A stretch of 64,000 nucleotides of DNA from Zygnema cylindricum (Eukaryota; Streptophyta; Zygnematophyceae; Zygnematales; Zygnemataceae), in NCBI GenBank assembly GCA_037447655.1, contig JBBHKE010000817.1, forward strand, positions 30,191-94,190, in the 5' to 3' direction. Positions within the stretch are counted from its first letter, which is position 1. Every line of letters begins with the position of its first letter. Below, piece after piece: positions 1 to 10,700 of the stretch. The position numbers and the translations under genes are program-made. The notes under the pieces are model-generated. The model had not been told where the DNA came from and did not search any database. It saw nothing but the letters and a program-made list of their open reading frames with translations.

Positions 1-800
1 ATTTTCACATGTCGAATTACATTAATTCTGATCATCCTAAAGAAAATATTTCATTTCTAAGACTAATTGTATACGAGGCCCTTCTACCAGGACACTTAGC
101 CCACTTCTGATTCCCTCTCCCTTTTTCTGTATTCAAGGACGTCCATCCACGTATTATAAGGTTTTGTAGCCCTTTTTCCTTTATTTGAGGATGTAAGCAG
201 CTTTCATGATTTAAAACAAGGGAAACCAGTTTTCATAACATACAACCCTCTCCCTTAGTCTTCACCCGATTCACAGGACCATCTTCCCGGAGCATATGTT
301 AATCAGAATCTTTACTTTATAAAAGAAATCCTACTAGTCTTAATTACATTAAGCTGTACACTTTTAACCGAAAAAAGACTAGAAAAAATAAACACCATCT
401 AAATAATGTATCTTGATTTTCAATTACATTGAAATGTGCTTAGTATTTCACAAGCAATAAATGGTATGTCGCCATTCTATATTACTAATATTAATCAAAG
501 CCACTGTCTAGCCTTTCGCAACCGAGGACACATCGGGTATTTAGAATAGGCTGTTCAGTTTAGTTTATCATGTCAATTTAACAAAACTGATATGGTTAAT
601 TACACGATAGTTATTCACCATCATGCTGAATGTGAATTGTACAGTTTTATGAGTAACCGTAATGTGGCTTAGAGAGTACTAGCTTCACTCGCGGTTACCG
701 AAAAAAACTGTACAGATGGTAGGATTTACGATGATAGTAAAACTTCAATAGTGCAATAACCTTGTGACTGTTTCTATGTCGTGTTGGGATGCTTTTGCAG
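1..800. other. non-coding, probably intron of upstream gene
   Basis: I see no convincing coding exon here on either strand. The segment ends in a good 3' splice acceptor (TTTTGCAG at 793-800) that leads into the exon at 801-972, so it is probably the last intron of a gene whose earlier exons lie left of the window. Intron versus intergenic cannot be settled without the flanking sequence. Confidence 0.4.
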
Positions 801-972
801 GGTTGCTCTGTTTGGATCGGCAGAAAAAGCCGAAATTTTTGCTCCTGGAGCAAAAGACAAGAAATGTGCAATTATTGCATCGAAAACCGGAAAACTCGAA
901 AATGTGGATGTGAAGGCAGCTGCGGCAGCTTTGGCAGTTTATGCAAAAGAGGGTGAGGCTGCTTTTGCTTAA
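801..972 (+). CDS. terminal exon of an unidentified plus-strand gene (partial)
   Basis: A pyrimidine-rich acceptor ending in CAG at 798-800 is followed by an open frame of 56 codons ending in TAA at 970-972. Reading enters with one base that completes a split codon. The peptide starts VALFGSAEKAEIFAPG and ends in an alanine-rich stretch (KAAAAALAVYAKEGEAAFA). It looks like the C-terminal end of a globular, perhaps alpha/beta, enzyme, but I do not recognise the family. The upstream in-frame codons, including a GTG at 781, look intronic, so this is an exon and not a 63-residue stand-alone gene. Earlier exons must lie outside the window. Confidence 0.5.
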
Positions 973-1014
973 GTGACAGGTGTCTTAATGGGTATTAGTG
1001 TTTAGAAGGTTGAA

Positions 1015-1195
1015 AAAAGTGAGAGAGCGAGAGAGGAAGAGAGTGAGAGAGAAAGAGAGCGAGAGAGAAAGGGAGAGAGCGAGGGAGAGAGAGAGTGAGT
1101 AGCGAGAGAGCGAGAGTGAAATAGAGCGAGAGTGAGAGAAAGAGAGGGATAGAGGGAGAGAGGGAGAGCGTGAGCTTCTTTTTTAGAGACAGGTG
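1015..1195. repeat. GA-rich microsatellite
   Basis: An imperfect GAGA/GCGAGAGA purine tract lies just after the stop codon of the 801-972 exon, perhaps in its 3' UTR. Its reverse strand reads open as a leucine/serine-only peptide, which is an artefact of composition. Confidence 0.8.
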
Positions 1196-2775
1196 GTGTT
1201 GAAATGGGAGCACATTTAAGTAATTTCTCGGAAATAGAAGCAGGGAGGCGATGGAGAAAGGAGAGGGGGCGGGAGAGAGGATGGTAAAGCCGGTTTCTTT
1301 AGTATAATGATATTCGATAAAGTTGTTTATAACTTTTTTAGGTAGTGTTTTGAAACCCTAGATGGGAGAAGCAAATAGATAGCATAGGCGGTATTTAGAG
1401 AATTGTCTAAATACGAGAAAAAAAGTGAAGTGCTATATTTTGCAGAGCTGATTTTTAGGACGCTTTTGAAAAGCTAGTTATTATTTGTGATCTTCTTGAA
1501 ATCTCTTTCAAAAGAAATGACTTTTTTTTAAAGAAACGACTTTAAAAAAAAAAAACACTTTTTAAAAAAAAAATACAGGAAAGATGGTGTCAGATCGACT
1601 GTGATGTTTTTTCTGTTCGTCTATTTGTTGATTTGTTGTCTTTTTCGAAACTGAATCTCATAAAGTTGAAGGAAATATTACAAATCAGATGATTTTGTAT
1701 GAATTGGAACCTTTAGGTTTTCATTTTTGTCACTGTCACATTAAGAGTGTGGTATTTTGTAGCAATTTTATAAATGTTGTAATTATTAAAATCCGCACTA
1801 ATATAGATTCAACTTCCTCCTATGGGGTGCATATTCATCCTTTACCCTTGATAAATCTCATTGCTAATAGCATGGCCCACATTAATAACAGAAACGGTGT
1901 GCTTTTCCCTTTTGATTTCTTTGAATTTTGCTTAATCCTCCTGCGAAGCTGCCTACTTAAAAAAAACATCTTTTAATCAAAAACTTAGGAAGGCAATTGG
2001 TGTTTATCAAAAACCTAGGAAGGCAAATGATTGGTCATGCCTTTGACGCTTTCCAACGCCAATCCCCGAAAGGAAGGCAAGAATTGCATGAGATTTTTTT
2101 TTTTTTTTTACTTCAACATAGTCGAGTAAATAGTCGAGTAAATATATGACTCTGGTTCCACGATAGAGGCTGAGTCGAATGCATTCATGAGCAGAAACGA
2201 CACGTGTAGAGCGCGCGCTTTGGCTACACAACTTTTTCTTTTACGTTTTCTTTTATGAAGTAAACTTTTGAACTAAGCAAGAAAATCGCCTTTCTTAAAG
2301 AAAAGTGTTCCCCTAGATAACTGTTGCACTTTTGTTCTATGGCTTTGTCCTCGAGGCAAACGTCCTTTTATAATGGAGAGTTATTCATTAAGCTTGTCGT
2401 ATGAAACAGTGATAACGGAGAAGAAAAATCATCCCTCCATTAGACCACTTTACAACAAATTAGAGGCAGTCACGTGTATATGTCTCGGTGTACAAAATGA
2501 AAATGAAAAAGAAAACCGCAAAAAAAATCAAGCATGGTCTCCTGAATGATTCCATTCGGCAATGGTTCATTGGACGCGATGGTTTTTAACTTTTTTTGTG
2601 ACTTTGTTTTCTTGATTAAAATTTTATTCTTTTCTTTTGTGAAATTACAACTTTTTTTTCCCTTCCCGGATCGTGAATATTTGGGGACCATAATCGACAT
2701 TATGTTTTTGGAAGATCAACTTTTGTTGATCATCTCCCTGACAGAGAAGTGACGAGGTGGATTTTTTTGTTTGGC
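1196..2775. other. intergenic, no gene seen
   Basis: AT-rich sequence with several homopolymer A/T runs (for example near 1540-1575 and 2093-2110). No coding exon with splice support was found on either strand. Confidence 0.5.
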
Positions 2776-3020
2776 TATAGTTCAAAAGTAGGCGTTTTAT
2801 GGTAGGCCTTTGGTAGGCGCAAGTTGTGTTATGAGCTTTTCATGTGATCTTCTTAGATCGCTACTTTGATCAGCTACCGTCCGATGACGTTTAATTCTCT
2901 ATCGAACGATGTGCAACTCAACCCTGTTACTTTTCTTTATCATTTTGCGACCAATACAATATGGGTCTTAAGGTCATATTGTATGTTTTGCATACAATAG
3001 GCATATTGTATGGGCCTACT
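2776..3020 (+). mobile_element. family-E repeat (short palindromic element)
   Basis: The segment from the ATAGTTCAAAAGTAGGCG motif near 2778 to GGGCCTACTTTCACC near 3010-3024 has short inverted ends (AAAAGTAGGC / GCCTACTTT). Inside, at about 2950-3013, are two stacked palindromes built from CATATTGTAT and ATACAATATG. The same block occurs in reverse at 38795-38915, so this is a dispersed repeat. It is probably a small MITE; boundaries are approximate. Confidence 0.5.
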
Positions 3021-3172
3021 TTCACCTGTACATCCTAAGTTCAAGAATGACGCAAATTGTACTCTACAAATTTGCAATTTCTTCGTACGGTCGCAACTTA
3101 GGCAGTACGGCGCTAAGTTATAAAGGAAAACGACAGAAAAAAACCCGAACTTAGCCACATGGGGCCGCAGCC
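3021..3172 (-). mobile_element. family-C MITE remnant
   Basis: Reverse-complemented, this matches the start of the family-C element seen at 60095: the terminal CCCCATGTG motif, then the TTTTTTTCTGTCGTTTTCC block and the GTAGAGTACAATTTGCGTCA block. Only one end is present; the other side runs into the family-E repeat. Confidence 0.5.
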
Positions 3173-3293
3173 TAACTCTATACTGCTCCAGCGTATTGAA
3201 TGCAATCCACCGTCGGCACGTGTGGTTTTTCTATCTGATTCGATGACTACGTGATAAAGATTGAGTTGGAATTCACCGACATGCTGTACAGTA

Positions 3294-3908
3294 CACCGCG
3301 AATCGTAATTAGAGTAATGAAAAAATTAGAGTAAAAAAACCAAAAAAAATAATTAGAGTAATTGGCGCTAATTTATGTGATAGAGCTTTTTCAACTATGA
3401 AGTTTACTCTAATTTATTTAGTTATTCTATATTGGGTTATGTCGGCGATGATTATGTGCGCGATGATTATGAACACTAAATTACGTAGACATATAAAATG
3501 CGTCAGTCCGGTATAGTATTGACGTCATTATGACTCTAATAATATTTGTCGCATTGAATGTCAGTTAATGTTCACACTGACGATGATGCTGTCGATGGAC
3601 GAGAGTTATGCGAAAGGCTTTTTTTCGATGTGATTGATTTTTTGTTTAGTGCGATTTCACGTGCGAGCGCGATTCTATTAAATCATTATTTGTACCTATT
3701 TACTTATAAAATTACAATTCTGCACGGTCAGACGTCGTCCGTACTCCACACTATTTATAAAACCTATATTAGAATTTGTTACGCTATTTAAACCGCACCT
3801 AAATTAGAATAATGAAAAAATTAGAATCGATTACTCTATTTGATGTGATAGAGTCGAAATTTCGAGCGACCGAATTAGAGTAATTTATTCTAATTACGAT
3901 TCGCGGTG
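3294..3908. mobile_element. MITE family A, copy 1 (TA-flanked)
   Basis: A 615-bp element with terminal inverted repeats of about 24 bp (left end CACCGCGAATCGTAATTAG, right end its reverse complement). TA dinucleotides at 3292-3293 and 3909-3910 fit a Tc1/mariner-type TA target duplication. No transposase is encoded. A second copy lies at 59908-60563. Confidence 0.8.
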
Positions 3909-3920
3909 TACAGTACAGTA

Positions 3921-4136
3921 CACCGCGAGTCGTTATTAGTGTCAAGGTTTTTTTCTCCACTTAAAAGATCTTTTCTCCGTACACACTTGTCAGATTGTGG
4001 ATCTGACGATTGAGATTGAAAGAGATATTTTCAGCTTCCGATTTGCGGTCTCAAATTGAAAATCGGACAAGTGTGTACGGGGAAAAAATGTTTTAAGTGG
4101 CGAAAAAAATATTGACGCTAATAGCGATTCACGGTG
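3921..4136. mobile_element. MITE family B, copy 1 (TA-flanked)
   Basis: A 216-bp element. Its ends (CACCGCGAGTCGTTATTAG and GCTAATAGCGATTCACGGTG) are inverted repeats flanked by TA at 3919-3920 and 4137-4138. The interior is nearly palindromic: CTTTTCTCCGTACACACTTG on the left answers CAAGTGTGTACGG on the right. It sits only 12 bp from the family-A copy, in a GTAC-rich target. Confidence 0.8.
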
Positions 4137-4138
4137 TA

Positions 4139-4705
4139 CTGTACTGTTTTGTCTTCCGGCGAGTTCCTAGATTTGTGAGCTTTGGCTGAAAAACATTGGC
4201 GAATTGAATGCAAGCTACGGTCTGTACGTGTGAAGTCTGTATTGAATTCGCTGACCGCACGTGCTAAAGATTGATTTGGAATTCACCGACATGCAGTACT
4301 GTCTTACGGCAAACTCCGAGAATGTGAGCTTTGGCTGAAAAGTGAATGCTTTCAAAATTTCAAAATTCAAATTTGAAGATGCAAACATAAGCAGGGAAGC
4401 TTTTGGCCATGGGTCACGACATATTTAGTTTGTCTGCAGTAACGTTTCTGCAGAAGTAGAACATTTTATTAAACTCGTGCGAAAGTCATTAAATTAGTGA
4501 AAAAAAAAGATTGTGGAAGAGATTTTTGATGGTGTACTCTCAAATTGTCCATATGTCACATTTATCGACAGGAAACAGCAGGGAAACATCATCTTTTGGT
4601 TAGTAAACTTCAAGATAATCTGGAAAAATTGTCATAGTTATCAATTTTCTACGTCGAGGAGAAAATATTCAAACATCCTTTTTGGTTTTCTTGTGTTTGT
4701 CAACC
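4139..4705. promoter_or_regulatory. upstream region of the RNF213-like gene
   Basis: About 570 bp between MITE B and the chosen start codon. I see no clear TATA box with a well-placed start site. The sequence could hold the 5' UTR, or an upstream non-coding exon ending shortly before 4706. The call rests on position only. Confidence 0.25.
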
Positions 4706-7700
4706 ATGGAATGTTCACAGAGCTGTTCCAAAGAGAAATTGCATCATTCTGAGGATAATAATCAGTATGGGTGTTCTTTTAATTTGTTCCTCCCTTTTGA
4801 GGCAAGACAAGTCTCTATCGTTTTCGATAATGGACAAATAGTATTAATGGAACGAGACAAAACCAGAAGGTTTGCAGTGAAGGAAGCCAGTACTTGGCAT
4901 TTACAAAATTGTTCCTTTTGTACAAATGGTCAGCAAAGGGAAAAGCTTATGCCATCTTCATACCAGTTTCTTGTTTACAGTTCATTGAACATAGTGGAAA
5001 AGTTAACTAGGTTCGCAAGTACGACCATAGGACTTCCCTGTGAGGATAATTCCTGTATGAGTCGGAGCCGATCATTAAAGAAAAATAGGGAGTGTGTATA
5101 TAATGTCATCTTAAAACCAGAACTGAAAGATTTGCAGCCTGAGTTTCAAGATAAGCTTACTATTTGGTGTTTTGAAGTGCCGCTATGGATGAGTCAAACC
5201 GTAACCTGGGAAACGTTCGATGATTGTGTCACTCTATTCGAGAGTTCTGATCTACGTTACTGGTTGCCTCTTGCTAGTAGCATGTCCTCTTTTTTGAGTG
5301 TGATCATCGATATTCTCTCACTAGTTCTTTGTGAAAAATCGACTATCAACCAATTTTTCATAGGCTGGGTCGCCCTACATTTTCTATCTGTCAAGCTTAC
5401 TGGAAGTTCACAAAAAACGATTCAAGATAATAGAGAGTCATTGAGCCGTACTTGCCAAGTACTGTTTTCGTGCATGTCTTCGAGTACTGCTTTAACTGAG
5501 AAGATGACTGACAGTTGTTGTCTTCGGTGGAAAGCCAATTTTACAACTGTTCTAAACAAGTGGATGTCAGTTTCATTCATGTTTCTGGCCACTATTCCTC
5601 ATCTGTACGAAGTGGATCCCAGCGGTTCATTTTTGAGTCAGAGACATATTATTGTGACATCTTCTGGTTCTACTTTTTCTGGTTTTACATCCTTTGACAA
5701 TTCATCTTCGAACTTGGAATCTAAAAAGGATTTTTGCTCAGCTGTTTCAGCATTTGAAGAATCTTGTCAACCATTATTTTCATTTCTCGAGCGAGATTGT
5801 AACAAAACAGCACTTGAACAATCTTGTCAACCATCAAATTCATTTCTTGAGCGAAATTATTACCAAGTAGTGGAGTTTATTCTCAATGCAGCTCCTACAT
5901 TAACAGCTCTACTACATGGAATAAAACATACAATCACTCCTCCTATCATTACGAGAGAAACTTTTCCATTTTGGAAACTTTTTCGTATTGTGAAGGAAAA
6001 AGTGACCCGACGTATCATTCGACTATCATTAACCAATCAGTCAAAGGCACTTTTAGAGATTTCTTTGCTTCCCACATCCTCTGTGAAGAAACTGCTTTTA
6101 GAAAATATTTTGGAATCCGAATCTCTTAAACTTCTCTGTAACATGGGTAACCAACGGTCACCTTCAAGTCAGTTACAAGAAATGCAATGTAATATGATTC
6201 AAGTCATTCAGACTAGCACAATATTTTCACTGACAGACAGTGAGGAGAAAACACCGAATGACAGTGAAGTGAAGAGATTGAACGACAGAGAGGAGAAACT
6301 GATGGACACCGAGGAAAACCTGACGAACAGTGAGAAGAAACTGACGGACGGAGTGGAGAAACTGGCAGACAGTGAGGAGAAACTGACGGACAGTGTGAGG
6401 AAACTGACGGATAGTGTGGAGAAACTGACTGACAGTGAGGAGAAGAAACTGATGGAGAGTGAGAAGAAGAAATGGACAGACAGTGAGCAGAAACCGATGG
6501 ACGGTGAGGAGAAGACACTAATGGACAATAAAGAGAAGAAACTGATGGACAGTGGGGAGACCGTTAACGAGAAAATCTTCTGCTTAATGACAATGGCAAA
6601 CTGTAAACATTCAGATGTTCGAGAAATTTGTAAAGAAGCACTCAAATGTGCCTACAGACATTCTCCTGATTTTTTTACTTGTGACACAAAAATCTATGAT
6701 GTATGTTTGGCATGGGTAAAGAACTCGTATGTACCGGAATCTTCGAATTCGAGAGTACACCAATCGTATATAGCAATTTTTGAGCTCTTTCAGGAATTCT
6801 TGCATCTTAAATTAGGGATCATGAAAAAGTTGCTTTCAGAGACAGCCTGTTATCTCAAACAGGGAAATGTCTCATTACAGAGTTTGTTGGAATTCGATCG
6901 CCATATAGACGAGATGGGGCATCAATTAATAACAGATAACTATTTTCAACTGTTATCGTCTGTAATGTTGAAAGAACTAACTCTATCGACTGCTTCTCAG
7001 ATTTTATGTCAAGTCTGTCTTGGAAGCAGCTGGGCAGGGCCAAGCAATGCTCCAAGGTGTGTTCCTCAACGTCTGCGTCCTGACTCATGTCCAGACAACT
7101 TGCCATCTTAAATAATCAACAAAATGGGAATTGTTGATGACTTGCCACCATAATAATTAACAACATTGGTATTGTTGATGACTTGCCATCCTAATTATCA
7201 ATAACATCGAATTGCCACCTTAAAATCAATAACATTGAGGTTGTTGATGTGTTGCCACCTTAATAGTCAATGACATTAATTTTTTTGATGACTTGCCATT
7301 TTAATAATCAAGAACATCGAAATTCTTACTAGTTTTATTAGTGAGCATTAACTTCCATTTGTTCACTGTGCATCTAATAAGAGGTACAACCTGACATTTC
7401 TTCTTTTGTTCTTGCATTTTGCAGTCTGAAAAAAGACCTGCTAGTCTTTTTGCTTAGCTCTGAAATTTGTGAAGAGATCAAGGAATTGTTGGAGTCATCT
7501 CCGCTGGCAACCTTATTGGAGTTTGATTTTCCGTGGCATCTTTTGCATTTTCAATCCACACTACATGTGCCAATAAAATTTCCTATTCAAACAGCAGCAA
7601 TGAAAGCCGTAACCAATCTGAACCAGCAGCTGATCGATGGGACTTTAAACATGAAGGTAGTTCAAAATCTTGATGAACGGCCAGTCACTTTTCTCTATTC

Positions 7701-10700
7701 TGCATTTTCTGCAGCAGGAGTATCATGTAACGCTGGAGTTCTTGAGAAAGCTAAACTGCAGTTAAAATTTTACAAGGAGTTTTTAGCTGGTCTCGATTCA
7801 TTTTTTTGGTTTTGCTCAACTTGTAAATACGTGTCGAAAGAAGAAGCTTTAAAATGGCGCAATTGGTTGGTTGAACGGCGTCAAATGTGGCATAGCTATG
7901 ACCTTTCTGAAGTACAAGACAAAAACCACTGGCCTATTGAATTTCAAGATTTGCTGGAGCATCACAGGGAAAATCTGATTCTCGTACGTTCATCGGTAAC
8001 ATTTAACAATGTCTTTGTCAGAATTGTTCAATCAGAAGCTCAAAAATCAGGAAACTCGGTTGTCATTGTCCTTCCCAACGACGAAAACGAAAATGAGGAT
8101 GAGGAGATGCAAGAGGAAGAAGAGGAAGTCATGGAAGAAGAGGGGAATGACACTGTGGAGGCTGAATCAGAAGGAGAAGAGAACAGTCTTGAGGCGAGGT
8201 CATCGTCGGTTAACACAGTGACATTCATGGCAAAACTCCTCTTTCCAAAAGCAATAGAATCGTTTTTTGGACTTTGGTTGGGTTCAGCGGATCCTTCCCT
8301 CGAAGATGTTGCGAAACTTTGGGAAGGTGTGGATCCACAGGCTGTGGAAAAGGAGTTTGCTGAAATACAATCAAAAGTTGGTTTAGGGGATACAAAAGAC
8401 TTATTGAGGCTTGTGAAAATCTGGACTGAAGTGCAAAAAAAGAAAGTGTTTGAGAGGTCGCTCATCGAGGTTATAAAGCTGTTGGAGCTAGAAGATACTG
8501 ATAACCTTGTAGCTGGGTTACTGACGATCTTTTCAAGGACAGATTCGGGCTTCCTAAAAACAGATTTTGCTGCTGTTTGTCAAACTCATAACAGGTCATT
8601 GTGTGATATAACCGAGGAAGATTTGTTGGTCGTTGAGGCTATCTCTTTTGCACAAGACTTGCTCCATTTTTTCAGGGAGGTTGTGGATGAAGACTTGCGA
8701 AATTTGATTGATGCAGTGGAGGAACACTCTGAAAATTTTCTCAAAGAGGCCGCTATTTCTGATTTGATTGAGATCCAAAGTATGTTCTGGCCGTTGTTAA
8801 AAGCTGATAGATTGTCTTTTACAGATGCACAAGGAATGATCAGAAAACAGTGGAAGGGAATCAATGAAGCCTCTCAACTTGCAGCCAAAATCTATTCTTG
8901 CACTTCGGCAGTACCTAGTTGGAAGCAATTTTTTGCCACTATTGCAAATAGAGAAATGAATTTGAGGGATCACATGTCGAGAATTCTCATTGCACCCAGT
9001 TGCAAATTCTTCATTGAATCGCATGAGAATGGGCAACTCGGGAATTGTCAGGCCGAACTTATAATTCGAGAAGGGCCTTCAACCTCAAACGTCACAGAGG
9101 AAAAGGGAAGCAGTAGTAATTGCCCTGTTTACACTCTTTCTCTTCTTGAAGAGCTTCGAAGCCGTGCCTGTCTACTCATAAATAGTTATGAAGTGCGAAC
9201 ACGATTTGCAGCTCGTACAGCTGGCAGTACCGATTATGGTGGTAGCGTTCGAAACGGAGATCAGATGGTTGTTGATGACATGTCAAAGTTCATAAACTTG
9301 GTGGATCTTATACAACGTTTAGCTCACAGCATTTCGAACCTGTATCAGGCAGGTCATTATGCTTATCAGGAGGGATTTGTTAGGGAATGGAGTCGATTGG
9401 AAGGCTTGAAAGAGTGGGAAATTGAATTGAAGGATGGGCTGACTTGTTGGAAGAGGGGAGTTGCTGAAGCTCGGAGAACACATAGTTCTCTCAATTACTT
9501 CGATTCCAGGATGCTTACACATTTCTTAAATTTGATGACAAGTGAAAATGACGCGGAAACTGAAAATTTCTGTTTAGAGCTACTTCAATGGGTGAAGGAT
9601 TCAGCTACAATAGACCATGTGAGAGAAATGACGAAATCGGGAATACTGTCTGTACACTGGAAAGCAATTTCCTCAGAAGTAATTTCTTTGAATGAGTGGT
9701 TGCTGACTTTGGGAGCTATTGGAGAAGCACTGGAACCTGTTATCTCTCCGTCTTCCTTGGAACAGTCGGATGATTGTTGCTTTTCTGACATGGATAAGAA
9801 ACGAAGTCAAGATGCTATTATACTCCTTATGGCAGAAGATCAAAAACATGAAATGTTAGCAGTTATATCTGTGTTCCATGGACAAGGTTGGAACTTACAG
9901 GATGCTGGACTAGACGTACTTGTGTGCCAGGAGTCAACCCTTTGGGAAGAAGTGCATTTGCTTTTGTTACGGTGTTTTGAAGATAGGCGAAATGTTCGAT
10001 TTTACTGTATACTTTTTGTGGAAAGGTTGGCGTTTGATGTTCAACGCCTACTTGTAGATACACTTGTGGATATGGTCTCAACAAATCCATGTACATGTAG
10101 CACGATTGCCGTTGTGGGCCTTGATGGTTGCCAGATTTTGCATTCTCTCTCGCAAGAACTTGGCATAGTCGTGAATCTGGAAACTGGTTCCAATATGGAC
10201 ATCCAAAGGGACCTTCAGTCTTCTTCATCGGAAATGACTGTGGTGGTTTCCGATCTTCCGGGAATGGGAAAGACCACATGGATCCACGACCATGCAGCAG
10301 CTTTGGTATGTTGCCTTGCACGTTTTCTTTTTTGTGTTGCTCAAGAGTTCTGAAATGCTATGGCTGTGAACTCAGCACCGATCATTGGGTTTGTCACCTT
10401 CTTGTTGCATATAAGCTCATGTGGGCTTACATTCTGCTAAACAATATGATCGGTTTCATGAAGTCTCATCATCTCCTTGAAACATTTTGATCTGTGTTAA
10501 ATCATTACTTCAGCATTTTTCCCAAGTATTTGATATTTACGTCACCTCTATTGTAAGCTTTGGTTCTGTCTATGGTTTAACAAGACATTCTGTTCAACCT
10601 CTGTGCTCTTGATAGGATGATAAAATGCTGCTGTTTTTGCTTGGTGTCAAACTACATTTGCATTATTCGTGCTTTATCTTTTGTTTTGTATTTTAAAGAG

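Noticed and set aside
4513-4752. 79-codon frame just upstream of the RNF213-like start
   Set aside because: No homology pattern that I recognise and out of frame with the gene; it may be 5' UTR.
6208-6645. 145- and 101-codon frames on the minus strand
   Set aside because: Antisense shadows of the 21-bp coding repeat in exon 1 of the RNF213-like gene.
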